DNA from: Phallusia mammillata
Lineage: Eukaryota; Chordata; Ascidiacea; Phlebobranchia; Ascidiidae
Assembly (NCBI GenBank): GCA_003260075.1
Contig: QLIY01000308.1
Coordinates: 1-64,000, forward strand
Direction of reading: 5' to 3'
DNA length: 64,000 bases
This document shows positions 24,125 to 38,100 of this stretch, one piece after another. A program made the translations under genes and the position numbers. The first letter of the stretch is position 1; each line of letters opens with the position of its first letter. A model generated the notes under the pieces. The model was not told where the DNA came from. It saw nothing but the letters and a program-made list of their open reading frames with translations, and did no database searches.

Positions 24125-25209
24125 TGTTTTACAGCTGATTCGTCCTTGCAGTTGGATAGACTTGTAGGCTTGTGTAGTTTTTGTACAGTTTTGTTCGTTT
24201 TTGGTGTTTTTTGTTAGTTTGACAATGTCAACTTCGCCAAATTGCAATACAAGAACTTTAGGGTGGCCAGCAAGTCAAGTATAAGCATATTTGTTGCGTT
24301 GTAGTGGTTTTATGATTTTAGATTTATTTTAGGTATATTTAGTTCGGTGAAATTTGTTTTGGATTTTAGTAAGCTTTGTACACAGTCAAATTAAGACGTA
24401 AATTCGTTTTAAGGGGTCTTGGTTTACATATGAAAATGATAAAATTAACAAAATCACTGATTGTTTGTTGTTTGTGTATTCGGTCATACCTTATATTTAT
24501 TAACAAGATGTATTTTGAAAGTTTAAGTTATCAAGTAATGTGTGCAAATTGTAACTGCAAGTAACGACCGAATATGGAATTAGACAGTTTTGTAAAACTC
24601 ATGTAAAATTAGTGGCAGACTGTTTTTGCATTGTATATGTGCATGTACATCAACTTGCAAAAGCAACCTTTACAACTCGACTAACACAAAAGTCACTATA
24701 CTCACCACAGCCATTGATAACTCCCATCATCGTACGTTCGACGTTTGTAACCGGCGTTTGGCTGTTTGTTGTGCTTTGTAAAAAAAGAGAGTGTTAAAAT
24801 GCGAGGAAAAAAGGCGATCGCAGTTTAACAAAGTGTATTGACTAACAGAGTGACGACCACCAAAAAAAGTTGCCGGCTTTTGCATTCCTTTTTAGTTTAG
24901 CTTTAACGAAAGGTCTTAGCGATGTAGTGTGGCACCTTTTTCAGCATCGCTAACTTCCGTTGATTTATATAGGCAAGGGAGTTGGCTCTCTGTGGCACTT
25001 CTATCTGGGCAGCTGTTCCGATTCCATAGTCAATCTTTTAAGTGTATACCAAGTCTGCTTGAGACTTTAGATTTTCATCTTTCATCTTTCAGCGTATGCA
25101 GTGTTTGGTAAAGTTGGTTGCAGAATTTGGGTGCAAGATTTAGTGCAAGTAGAATGTTGTAATGAAAAAAAAATAAAGATTTTTTTTGTAACTTTGATTT
25201 ATTTTGCAG

Positions 25210-25266
25210 TCCTAAGGTTGTTGGCTAGTTTGTCTCTTAGCTCGTGGCTGCAAAGTTTTCAGCGCA
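25210..25266 (+). other. MYC: MYC 5'UTR start at a splice acceptor
   Basis: A strong acceptor, TTTGATTTATTTTGCAG, ends at 25209, 57 bases before the MYC start codon. It serves either a non-coding exon 1 further upstream, as in vertebrate MYC, or spliced-leader trans-splicing, which is common in tunicates and leaves short 5'UTRs of this kind. Sequence alone does not decide between them. Confidence 0.6.
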
Positions 25267-25879
25267 ATGAAATCTGCTGCGCAAAACAACCACGATCAGG
25301 CCATGATGGAATATCTAAACCTGCTGCCGTTTTTCTACAACGAGATTGACGACGACCAGCCTTGCATACCCTGCCAGGGTGCTGCACCCAGTGAAGAGAT
25401 TTGGAAGAAATTTGAACTTATCCCAACCCCACCCCTGTCACCGGAACACGACGGTTCGGTCGATTCCGATAGTGATTCTGAAGTTGGCCAAATTTTCAAC
25501 ACAGACACTACAGAAACCTTGGCCCAAGTTAGCGACTGTCTGGGCCAATGCAACGATCCACCCATGACCGACACCACGAGTAACTTCGACGCCACAAGTA
25601 ACAACTGCACGGAAGGCTATGAAGACCAAAGTTCTGGTCAAAAACTTATCAAAGACTGCATGTGGAACGGCTCAGGCCACAAGCCGCATTCAGAAGTACC
25701 CCGACGCTGGAGAGATGATTCGCCGGCAACTGTGAGTCTACTTCCCGCCAATGGATTCGTTGACCCACGGTCTGTGTTTCCTGAACAGAAGTGCGAAGTT
25801 GGGGGAAGGCTAAGTGCTCTAAACCCAGCAACGATGATTAGGCGGCGGAGCGATGGTAGCGACAGCCCCAGCGATTCCG
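25267..25879 (+). CDS. MYC: MYC first coding exon: Myc boxes 0, I and II
   Basis: The exon runs from ATG at 25267 to a GTACGT donor at 25880 and ends one base into a codon. It encodes the transactivation domain: Myc box I carries the Thr-Pro and Ser-Pro phosphodegron read by Fbw7 in other animals, and Myc box II (DCMWNG) is the TRRAP/acetyltransferase-recruiting motif. Between them lies an acidic Ser/Asp stretch (about 62-72). The frame stays open for 38 more bases in the intron before a stop, so a truncated intron-retention product is possible on paper only. The phase 1 end joins exactly to the exon at 38687, giving SPSDSDEEIDVV across the junction. Confidence 0.95.
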
Positions 25880-26086
25880 GTACGTCAATTCAATTTTACT
25901 TGAGTTTTAAATACTAAACAATTGTAAAAATTAGGTGGTGCGCTTACAAGAAGTTTTTCATATTTAAAAAAAGCTGCGTTGGTTAATATTAAAGAAATGT
26001 ACAAGATTTGTGTATGGGTCAAATCAATTTATACGGGGCCACCTTTTGATTGACGTATCAGCTTGACACCTTTGACACTTTGCGCG

Positions 26087-26125
<39 letters not shown>

Positions 26126-29100
26126 CACGGGTCGCTTGACTTCGGCCCAAAACGGGCGCTGATACCCCGGCTGATATATCTTTCAGCGCCGATGGTAGGG
26201 CAGCGGAAATAGCAAAGCCCCAACCAGTCTGGTTTCGCATCGTCTGTTTGTTGTGTCTGGTCGGGAATGAAGGTGCGATGTTATGTAGTTTCGTTTGCGC
26301 GCAATTAACTCTTAACATCCATCGATGCTTACTATTTATATGCCGCCCAATTTAAACTTTAATATTCTACCGGTTTATGTTTTTAACTCGGGGCGGTATG
26401 TTTATAGTTGACGATAGATTACCTACTGTGAATTCATTTATTTTTACACTGATTGCTGCTTTTAGTAACGTACGAACATAAATATATGTTTCTCTTGTTA
26501 GTTATTCGCACATATGTAAAATATCAAACAGTTCTTGTTTGATAAATGGTAAACCTTCACTGCTTTGATCTATCACAGTGTCACCCTTTTGATATTGAAC
26601 CAAATTCTATGCACCTCGTATATGTTTACAACCTAGAAAGCGTTAGCGTAGTGCTTCGATCGATTTTTTGTTCTTTGCCTTATTACGACAAGGCCATGTT
26701 AAGGGTAGACTATTCGACGCTACTGGGAAATGTTAAACATTCGCCCTTTCGGGACTCTGCACTGAGCGCATTACAGTGACTGCATTCCTGTGAATAATAT
26801 TTGCAAGTCCCAATTCGGGTGACCTAAGTGGTGCCAGCGCGCTAATTGGTCCTCAGATCGCGACTTCTGTCTTGATAAAAATGCGCATGGGGAATTCTGC
26901 AAGCCGTGTTCCCCGCAAGGAGAAATCGCAGAAAAGTTCAGTGTGGCTTACACAAGTGACAGAACGCACGATGTTTACGGTGGCCCATGAGCTAACTGTT
27001 TCCATAGCTCGCCGCATTGTGAATTTCTCTCTCTCGAGCAACCGCCGAGCCTATTTTGCAGCGATGGAAAGTACCTATGACACATAGCGCATCTTAGGGT
27101 TTATGTGGACTGTGTTATCTAACGACAGCTTGAGGCGACATATGCGTCTAACCAAGCGTACAATTTTATGAATTGCTTTAAAATCACAAGCACTTTCGGA
27201 TTTGGTGGGCGTCCGCAATACGCAGTAGATTGCTGTGTGAAAGAAATGTGTACTTGTTTCATATCAGGTGTACAACGTCTCAATTAAAATTTTGCCTCAG
27301 GCGTCCGCTGTTGTCGTACTAAGGCTGGCTATATATACACTTAACAGCGCATTGACCACTGGTGTATGATTTTCGGATCAAGTGGTCAGTCCATCACGGC
27401 TCAGCAATGTTTAGCCTTGCCGGCAACCTAAGACACCACAGCATGAATTGCGCAACATCTTTCCTTATGGAATAGTCTGCAGACGTTAGTGGCGTTTGTA
27501 CCCAGTGGGACAGTGCCTCGTTATCGAAGGAATTCACAAGGCCAAGGCCATTATCGTGGGATTTGGTCTGTCACCTGGTGCTTTTGGCCTACGTCACATA
27601 AACCCCTCGCGCCGACCGGCGATTGATGTTTTTCTTGCCAGTCGCGCTCGGCCGAGCGTAAAGGCATTTAAGTCATGGCCACCCGCAAGCCGTGGCTACC
27701 TTTTAACTGTTGCTGTGTCGATTGTTTCCGAGCGCTTGTTTCCTTTTCGTGTTTTCGGCGAACACGCCATAAAAGACCCTGCGCAATAATCCTAACGACA
27801 GAGTCTCGATATTAAATCGTGGAAGGCCTAAACACTGTACCCGTCCCGGCAACCTGGACCGACAGAAAATTAAATTACACTTTATTGGTATGAGAGGCCG
27901 TTAATTGCTGCGCCGAGCAAACACAATTTTGTCCGATGATACAGTAAATGAGCAATAAGTTCGCGTGCTTACTAACCTCAATATGATATCACCAAACCAA
28001 AGTCTCGTAGTTCGGCCCATGGGGCTTACGGTTGCCCAGCTACTTCCTACGGAGCACACGCGTACTGTCTGGATCGGAACCGGGCTTTGATCCCCGCCAC
28101 AGCAGTTGTTCGGCACGGCGCGAGATTTAGCATTTTGCAATTGTCTGGATTTATCGTTCTTTATTTGACCAAACCTTAGGATTCCTTTCTCTTTTCCTCG
28201 CGCCGGCTCTTTACCCGTTTTTGAATAAGGCGTCATGAAATATTAACTACCCACTAACGTGCCACACGTTTGATCTCACATACTGCTATGTATTTAACTA
28301 ACAGCTATTAAAGAAAAAAGGGGACTTATGTTGAGAAAAGTGCGCCATCATATGTTGTTTCTTATAGGATGTGGTTAAAAGTCTTCGGTGCAATTTAAGG
28401 CTTAATGATTCACTGCATTTAACATGCAACAAAAGACCCATGATGCCATTGCATTTAGGCTTTCGTTATTAGGTATACACCATGCTGGGTAATGAAAAGT
28501 TTTTTTGCCGCGCCTTTGTCGTTGAGGGCGCCGTGACGTATTGCTCCATGCATTTTTTATGAATCGATCGATCTCTACAATTTGTGCAGTGGCGTGGTGC
28601 CCTGTTGCAAAAACAACACCAAGTCCCTCGTCAAACTACAGGGCTTTTTGGCACGCGTATTGTTGACCGTAAAGCAACAATGCCTTAATTGCCGGTGTCC
28701 AGCACAAAGCACACGCTTCAGCGAAACGTTCGCTAACCTGTGATTTAGCACTTGTTCGGCTATCGAGGAATTTGCAATTTAAATATTCGAGCTACCGCGA
28801 ACATTACATGGGTTGCAGCAGAGTTCATTGTATATCTAAATGTTTTAACCTCTCGAATTGACTCGATTACTTGGGCGTGTTCACTTGGTAAGGTGTTATT
28901 AAAATCACACCGATGAAGGCGACAGCTTAATTGCAATTGTGGCACTTAACACCGGTCGTTGTGCAACACATCGTCACTGCAAATTAATCCCACTTAAAAA
29001 TACGACACCAACCATACGTTGTGTGCATGTTAGGTAATGCGAGCTATAATAAACGTGTACTTCATAACTAAGCAGCCAGATTTTGGTTTATCGCCTTTGT

Positions 29101-32100
29101 GATTGAAAATTGGTTCGTCATAAGGTAATTGTGCTTTTAATCGCTTCAATCAACGGTGTGGCATTGTAATCCTATCAAGGTTCCGATCGTGTACTTGAAC
29201 GCTTGGCTCGCAGCCAGGAAAGCAAGTCTTGAGCGGCAGGACAATACCAGCGCACTGACATGTCCATCATTCATTACAACTTCACAAACGTGAGAAAAAG
29301 TGAGCCACGGAGATTTTACGGGCAAAAATCAGCTTTGTCGAGACTGCCCAGCGTCATAGCTTTTGTTCGGCAAGGATTGATAGTCGGCCATTCAGTGCCC
29401 CTATGTGCACCACGGAGCCGCATGTGTTTATAATGGGTGCGATACATCGCTAACTGTCCGTATCGCGTTGGGGTTATCTTCTTCCGGGCCCAACCGATAA
29501 GACCCCTTTCGTTTACCGAAGCCCCAGTCGCTGTAACAAAGCCATTCCGATTCTTGAGTACGCGCGGTGTGTGCATTATATGTTTGCCTTTGGGGCGGAA
29601 CGCATTGCCGAATGGTCCCTTCTCCTTGCCGTGAACCGCACATGCGAGCGCCGTTGTGGATTTTAACTCAAAATGTGTGACCCCCTTCCGTTATTTATCA
29701 TACGGCTTCCTGAATGTCCGCCTGGCACGAACCCATGATACGCTTGGTCTCGCCACAATGCAATACCTAACGTAGGGCCCCTTGTCCATCTCATCAGCCA
29801 GCGAAAGTGCCTGACATAAGGAGGGCAACCGTTGGTCGATCGCCGTCTTCAGTCATCGGCTGTTATGTCGCTGTTGTTTTCATAAGGAACCTGAGCGAAG
29901 TTCAGCGGCGTTTGCTATTGTATGTCCCAGGGCTTGACCCGGTAGTGTAGACCGCACGCCCCATAATATTATTCTTACGGAGGCGTCGTCGCGTGTGTGT
30001 TGTTTCCTAATTTTGGGGCTCCCCGGTGCAATAAAGTTTTTTTGCTACCTTTCAATTCAGCTTGAGCGTTTAACTTCGTGGTACCAGTATGTCTGTGGAG
30101 TTTGTAAACAAAAGATGTCTAAATGACGCAGCACCAACCGCCAGATAACGGACCAAATTACTTCTGAAAATGCTTCTTTTAGATAAAAATATTAAATTTA
30201 GATATAGTTGTATGTACAACGTCCCAGTTTTCAGACGAATTTCAAACTCTAGTTGTCAGTATAGAAACTAGAACAAAAAATACATTGGGCCACTCGCGTT
30301 GCCCTGATGGACCATGGGATCATTGTAACTCGGTTTATTCGACAATACGGAGCGGACAATTTACACCATTGATGGACATTGTTCCCCAAACTCGCGCCTG
30401 TAGTTGACCGAGCCAATGACCTTGCGTTTCCTTCCCGTGGCACGACATTTCCATTTCCACTTGCATGATATATTCGGACAAAACTTTTAACCGGGTTCGC
30501 GACCCTGCTGACTACAAGATCCCTAAACGCATGGACACGGGAAATAAATACGGCACTCGGGTAGGATGCATTTCCAGTGTATAACATGTTTCATCCCAAT
30601 GCCAAGATAAAGCCACATCGTCGGCAGAGGATATCCTAAACATGGCGTAGCAACATGCATTACACATCCTCGGTGCGGTTTTATTAAAAGCCAGAGCTTA
30701 GGGCTTCGTTTTACCACGGCGCAAAGCCAACCCCTTCGCGCCGGCTTGACCAAATAAACAAACCACCGACTGACATACATTCCAGACCTATGAGCAAGTA
30801 CTTACAGACCACTGTGCAAAGCTGGCCTCTGGCGACCCAGTGTTCTAGTTTTAGTTGATAGTTTTAAGGAAATGAAACATCCAATGGTGCTAAATAGCGA
30901 TAATGAAAACTTTGAATGCTAAATTTACTTCCTTGGTAAGTGATACTATATACTTAGTGCAAAAATGTTGCAAAACTTGGGACCGCGCCAATAGTAAACC
31001 CGGAAGACAATTGAATTGTAAAGTTTAACCACCATGAGAGGACTAAACATTTGCATTCAACAATTCGGCGCCATTTGACTCATAACAGTTTCTGCTTCTA
31101 ATGCGGCTTTTACTGTGCGGTAGGGGGCTGCCATACTACGCAGTAAAGCCGGAACTGTGGCGCACAGTTCCCCACCGACGTTTCCATTCACAAATTCGCG
31201 ACCGCTGCTGCTATTTGTAGAGGCCACCGAGACGGCACACTATTGCTCGCATAGGAATGCTATAGGGAAGTTATTCACCTAACATTGGCCTGCAAAAATT
31301 ACAACCTTACAACCCCCAAAATTGTTCTGACGCGTCTCAGTATTACGCAACCGTATTTCTTGCGGCGCTTGGCACCTTATAGCGCATTCCTAATTTGCTT
31401 CGCCATAGTCAGAGTGCTATTTTGGACTTCAAAGCGCGTATGGAGTGAAGTGCATTGGTATGGCGACCTAGAGTCTGCCTCACGCCGGGATGCCAGAGCG
31501 CACCATTCGTGCCTGCATTTTCAGGCAGTGCGCCTAGCCTTCCACCTATACCAGCTGTTGTGTGGCGACGTTGAACCTAAACTTGGAAAAACCTGAGACA
31601 AAGTATTAAATTATTCAAAGCGCCAAGCAGCTTGCGGAATCTCCCGTATTTTAAGCGTCCGTCTTGCACATGACGGAATCGTCATTCCAGGGGCAAAGCG
31701 CTTCCGTCTGGCGCTTAATTAACACACGCCGCGTCGCTAAAGAGTGTTAGGTTACGCAGCACGATCCCTGCACAGCCTGCACATTTCTGGTTAACCAGGA
31801 CGAGTAAAGGAAACTCACCCTGTGCATATGCCTATGGATCCACGGACGCACTGCTGGATTCCAAACTTTGTCAGCTATTACGCAACGCATCGACTGTATT
31901 GTGAAAGAGGAACGCCTGAAGCCCTGCATAGTACGATGAAGTGGTGCGGTGTTGGCGTATGCTCAAGAGTGTCGACACAGCAAACGCGGGTTCAAATATT
32001 TATACAGTGATGCTTTGGGCTTTGTATGCACTAGTATATGGCCTGTACTTGATAATCTTACAATTTGACACTTAACTCGCTAGTAGACAACGTCGTTTTT

Positions 32101-35100
32101 TAACCTACTTCTAATGCAAACGCACTGACCGGCAGTGCAATCACTGATACTGGCCACAGTGACCTTTACATGACGTCTGTTGCAGGAATTTAGCCAAACT
32201 GAAGTCAGCGGATACGTGTGCTGCACTGTTTTGAGGCGTTTCCGCCCGACAGCACACAGGTATACATACCAACACGCTTCGCCAAATAAACACCGCGATA
32301 TGTTGGCTCACTCCGCCGGTACTGACATCTGTATCGATCCTGTTCAACAACCATTAGGTTAAACAAGTCATTTGGTCTGTACACGAAAAGCGTTTTTGTG
32401 TCTCCATCGCCAACACCGGCAACGGGCTTGTTTTGTTACGGCTTGCTTGAAGTGTAGCATGTTGGTTGGTACCCCTACCGCTTGTTGTATCTATTCTAGA
32501 CCCGCGCGTGCCCGGGCAGGTGTTACGACCTCGTAGACCACTGTGTGTCCAAATATCATATATTTTATTGCAACTGGAATCACTTGGTACGGACATCGCC
32601 GACGTCGTCGCTTGCTTTGTGTAAACTTAAAGTTTTGTTGGTTTTGCTGCGGAGGCTTAGAAGTCCATCGGCTTCGTTGAGTCGTTTTTTTCTCCCCATT
32701 CCTACCATCCGTGCAGTGCAGTTTGACTCATTTGTTTTTTAAAATGCGGCGATGAATCAAAAACCAATGCGGTTTCCTCTTAAGCCGGTACATTTCTGTG
32801 TTTGAGGAGAAGGACACCTTTTTGTCGTTGGACTTACAAAATTGTTGACCTACGTTTCCAATCAAGATTGTTGACATTAATGCAAAAGCTATGTGTGGCC
32901 CAACCCTTTTTTAAGCCGTGTAAGGCAACACTTGATTATGGGGCAGCGTGTAAAGCTCTCCGCATGACGGCATAAAATACCAACGGTTTTGTTCCGGTTC
33001 TGCCGCTTCTAAGAAGTCAAAATGCCGACCTGAGCACAGGTTTTGACATAGATCACGGCAGAATGTTCGCTATGCGAGTGCGGTGCTTTTTGCCACTTAA
33101 GTTTCTGGTCAAGTACTTGAATCGCTGTGTCATAGGTGTGTAGTAAATGTTGAACGGTAAGGGTACCGTCTATCCATAGATATATTTTGCACATAAGGCG
33201 TTAAACATTGATTTTCGTGTTCCTAGTCAAAATACGATTAGTCATGTATTTGACAAATCTTTACCGCGCGGTGATGTGACGCAAATACTTCCGTCTGGAC
33301 CAATGCTAGCCAAATATTTCGTTGCCAAAATGAAACTAAGCCTTAAATCGCTTTCAGTGAACTGGATGGCTCAATTTTCCAGCCGGAGCCCACCCAATTG
33401 CATAAACTGTCCTGTCTGTAGTAGCTGGCCGCGGGGCAAATCGCCGCAGTGCAAGCACAAAGGGGTTTGTTTTCATTTTAAATCGTAGCGTATCGGATGT
33501 TTGGGCATCTGCGAAAACCTGATTGAACCAGCTGGCGGATTTGTGACGTAGGCTTGCCACTTGAGGGTTGGTGAGTCACCGCTTTTCAAACACCGCATTT
33601 TTCTGTTTACGTACATTCATATAAGAGCTCCGGTTAGAAAACTACTACACGCGCTTTATAGTGACTCAATTGCCCCCTGTGGACCGCAGCGTTTCCGTGG
33701 CGAAGTTTTTACCCTAAAATTTTCTCTCTCGCCGCGTGACAAACCTAAATTGACACATTCACGATTTGAAGCCTTATTCATGCCTTCTTAAATCTTAAAC
33801 CGCAATCTTAATCCAATGGCGACGAGACATACATTTTGTTGATCCATGTCATAAAACGTTACCGCCCAGTGTTGTGGGTCTGAGCATCGTTCTGGTGTCT
33901 GGCGGGAAGCTCGTTTATCTGTCTGCCGTCAAATTCTCACGCCGAGTTAGGTTCCTAAGAGCAGTATTGAAAACAATGCCTTTTTGACCTTCTGCAAAAC
34001 GAGCGTGTACTCTACGAATGAAAAACACCTGCGTTATGCTTTCTTGTAGAACAACAGTTCAAATTTACTTAATATGGTTTGTAGTATAATGACTGCATTG
34101 TTTGCAAGTGTAATAAATAAGAAAATTATATTGTTGGGTTTGAAATTCCTGCTTGAACTTTTGCATGCTCATAAGACAAGGATCAATGTGCCCATATAAA
34201 ATTCACCTTAACGCGTTAATACAGGCTTGTGTTTTGAACTTGCGCCGAGCCTACGATGTGCGGATGTAGCGTTGATTGCTGACACCCTGTCATACATCAT
34301 ATTCGCCTTGCTACAAGCGTTCTAAGCGATTTATACGTCGGAAGCGGGTATCGGGAATCATTACAGCGGGGTTACCCTACTAGCTGTGTAACATATAGCC
34401 TATATTGCAGCATAGGCGCTTGAAACTCTTGTCGAACTCGTGCAATGTTTATGTTTTCAATCGCTGCTCCGTGTGATCGCATGACACGAATTCCGGCATT
34501 GTGTAAGGGCGGACGTCTCAGTGCCTTTGAGTGGCGACATCTACACATCGTCCGGCCTCTCAACCAAAATCCACGAGTGCCTAGGACGAGTATACTCTAC
34601 TACGCAAAGGAGTATGTGAAACAGTCCAGCCATCGCCACTCCAACACCTGAGTATCGTCGCATCCTGGTTTCATATTGAACACTGTTTATGTACAGATGC
34701 AAACCACACACACGTACTATCTTATTAGCGCCCCATATTAGTAGATTCTTTATACACCATGTAACGCGTTGTCAAAAGAACGTTGATTTTCCATTCCTTG
34801 TTTGGTTAACGTAAACACATAAACATAGTTCATATCGTTTGTATCTTGGTAATAACAACACATGTTTTGGTAAAACTTTGCTTTATTTGCAACAGTGTTT
34901 GCCATTCTGCGCATATTTCAATTTAAAGCATCCTATTACCGCGTCAATCAATCTGAAATTGCCGGTCCAAACGGTCACGTAAAACAAGTTGGTCACTCAA
35001 ACAGCGATAAAAGCGGGTGGTCGGCGAACTCGTTTGACTCGACACAGTTTATGGCACACAGAAGCCGGTGTTTGCCCCTCAACCGCTCAAGCATGACATA

Positions 35101-38100
35101 GGCGATCGACAAAGCGCTGCAAAGTAGGTTCGGTTTCGTTGTTCGCACGCTCTTTTGCTGCGTGCAGCCGCGATAGGAAGAACTTATGCATAATTTGGCC
35201 GGGAGTTATGTGTTGGGCCTCTCAAATTTCGCCCGCAATTTGTCATATGGGCAGTAGCGGACAGGGTTTTCTATTGAAATATTGTTCGCGTCTTTGTGGA
35301 ATGTTCCTTCGCTGCTCAAGGGTCATTTGAGTTTTAAAGCTACAAGCTTACTCGCCTTGTTACCGGATTGGCGTAATCCTGTGCTAATCAGAGCATGTTA
35401 ATAAGTTTAAAGTGTTTGTGATCGCCCGGCCAGGCGTCCACTGTGGTTCAACAGGCCGGGGCTCACAGCGGCGTCTTAAGAAGTCAATTTCCGTGGTAAC
35501 TGGACACCGACTAATTCGCTTTAGGCTCTACCCGGGTTTTACGCAGCCGTTCACCATAGACGCTTGTAACCTATGTGGTGCGTTAACCCATATGCCAGTA
35601 ATCAATTACCCGGCAAATTTTACAGCTTTGCCTATGAGCTTAGGCGAGTAATGCCTGTTTTACGCTTCGTTTGCCGCTGACCGACCACACCAGGCGATGG
35701 CCGTGATCACTTCACCGCCTTCGGGTCATGATATTTGACCGTAATTTTTAAACCAAACGTGTTGCAATCTTTGTAGTTGTGTTTCGGTAATACGCGTGAA
35801 CGCCTGGTATTTCAGCCGATCTTAATTTGCTGTGCTAAGCGCTAGATCCAGATCCCGATAACAGATAGGCGGCGCGGACACAGACGCAGATGATGTAACT
35901 CAATTCATTGCGACAACCCTCAAGAGGCCCGGTAATTTGCATCACAGCACCCTTTGCTTCCACCTCGTCACTCCACCGGCCTTGTAATTCCGTTAAAATT
36001 AGCTTGCATCCATTCCCACGCCCCCAAGGTCGCCCTAAGCTTCCGTTGAAGGTTTTTACCTCGGCGTTTTAGCGTCGTCGAAAGCTGAATCCAGTTGGGT
36101 GATATGACTGTCAGACACCCACTCCAGCGCGTAGCCTGCGGCTTTGCCTAATAAGCGTGACATAACGCCGCCGCGAGTTTGCGCAAAGCCATTTGAAGTT
36201 CGCCTGTCCATTTATACTTTTGGATACAGTAATTTGGTAGCCCGGCGCCCCGAGCCATATGCTGCGTGGGCATTCGCGTCAGAGCTGAAAAAGGATGCCA
36301 CTATTTGGTCTTAGAATATCACCTTGTAATAATATAATGACTATCACATTTGCTCACTAACTTTGGTCAAAAAATAGGAAATATAGTGCCCAAGGCCTGA
36401 TTGAAAATCCAGAGCCCCAATATTTGCCATTAATTCGATTTTAATGACTTGGGATTCATGTTCACTGGCCTGACCTATAGTCAACCACAAAAAGCCATGT
36501 GTTATGAAAACATGCGCCTTTGGATTCCCTTTGCAAATTGATGACTTGTGTTTTTTCCGTCTTCGTACAATTTATGTGTGGCAGATGTTTCTCCGCCATA
36601 TCCCGTCGTCGACTTAAATGCGGAAGAAAACTCGTTATCATCTCGCCTAGCTGTTCGAAACTATTATGAGTGACTCAGTGTTTACCGACATTGGCCCGCC
36701 TGCCATCTGTCGCTTTTTGCCAGTTTAACCTTCGCTGTCGGCTTTCGCTGAGAAAACAAGAGTAAAACTTTATTGTGAAAAAAATACCGCTTGTAGCCCA
36801 CCGAAAATAGTGCAGCTATGTTGCTCAAATACACTACCTATTTAGCTCTTTAATAAACATTGGATTTTATGTAGTGTGTGCTCACATATTGATCTGTTGA
36901 TTAGAACAACCAACGTAAGTCCTTAAGTTGTTAAACTGTAGCAGGTTAAATTCGCATTCAAAACTGTAACTGCTTTTTGACGAGCTTCCAAGCTTTGCGA
37001 AGGCCGTTAGCTTTAACACAAGGTCGTTTATTACACGGGTAATGTGAATTCCAGACATTAAGAACAACTCGGTCACGTTTGATGTAGGGCAAAGCCGCCT
37101 GTACTCGATACACCATTGCGCAATGCTTTACGGCAAGGGCAAGCGCTCTTCGCTCAGTCATTAACGTGGGAATGACGACATTCTATCCTCAAGGGAATTG
37201 CTTTTAGCGTCTTGGCCGAGGCACGCCCGATTTAACCCTAATTGCGTACAGGTTGTGCTATATAAACGGGCAGTTATATTTCTGTCTAAAATGTGTCTCC
37301 TTGGTAATTAAGACACCTTTTTTGTGGCAAGGTTGTGCTGACTTGCAAGAAGGAGTTTTAGGCTTTTGTGCTGAAGCATTGTGGGCACTACTATGCCAAT
37401 ATAAGTCGATGTGTAAAGGACATTTGCGTCCGCGTTTTTGTTTGCATTGTATGCGCGGGCATTGCGTTGAATTGAAGGGAACAGACCAAGGGCTCTTCAG
37501 TGGAGATACGCGAATATCGTATGGCGTTCTTTGTTCTCCGGTTGCGCAGCTATAGAGGGCCACAATGGCATCGTGCCAGAGCATATGCTGCCACTTACAC
37601 CGTCCCTTGGGTGTTTAGACTGGCTCAAATTTTGCCCAGCGTTCGAGTTTTTCTTTTTTCAAGTGCAATTTTGTACTTGCCGGCTTTTGGGATTTGCTGT
37701 AACAGGTGGCGGCTGGGCCTGGATACTATGAAGGCAATTCCGAGGCAGATAAGGCATGGAATGCGACTGCGGTCGGATATAAAGCTCGGTGGTCTCCTGT
37801 CTGCTGGCCGAATACTTTCAAATGCATGTCGACAAGTTGTAATTGCTGTTTCGCGCTTACCGCAGTCATGCAACTCAGCCCATCCTTGATCTATAAGTTG
37901 CGGTTACGCCATGAAACGGATGTTGCCAGTCTTTTGTGACGTTATATTCAAAAGCGGCAATCAATGTGATCACGAAACGCACCGGTTTGTTGCCGACAAG
38001 CGCAATGTCAGATATGCCGCGTTACCGGTTTTGCGTTGGCCTATCTGATGCGGTACCGGTACGCAGTCTCCACGACCGTACATAACATCATTAGCATACA

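Larger units (their letters stand above)
23640..24220 (+). promoter_or_regulatory. MYC: Candidate MYC promoter region (CpG-rich, two E2F sites, E-box)
   Basis: This block is clearly richer in CpG than the flanks and lies about 1.0-1.6 kb before the first MYC coding exon. It contains a canonical E-box CACGTG (23775-23780), an E2F consensus TTTGGCGGGAAA (24006-24017) and a second E2F consensus on the other strand, GCGCGAAA (24117-24124). Human MYC is known to be controlled by an E2F site of the form GGCGGGAAA at its P2 promoter, so the match is suggestive. No TATA box is evident. The start site, and whether an untranslated exon begins here, cannot be fixed from sequence alone. Confidence 0.5.

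Noticed and set aside
26029-26318. Minus-strand frames with a polyglycine stretch
   Set aside because: The glycines are only the translation of the 38-C run; the frames have no other support.
28010-28110. tRNA/SINE-like words in the MYC intron
   Set aside because: The B-box-like GGGCTTTGATCCCCGCC is a poor match and no arms can be paired.
37500-37889. 129-codon open frame in the MYC intron
   Set aside because: In GC-rich DNA long chance frames are expected; several overlapping frames on both strands are equally open and none has a domain.
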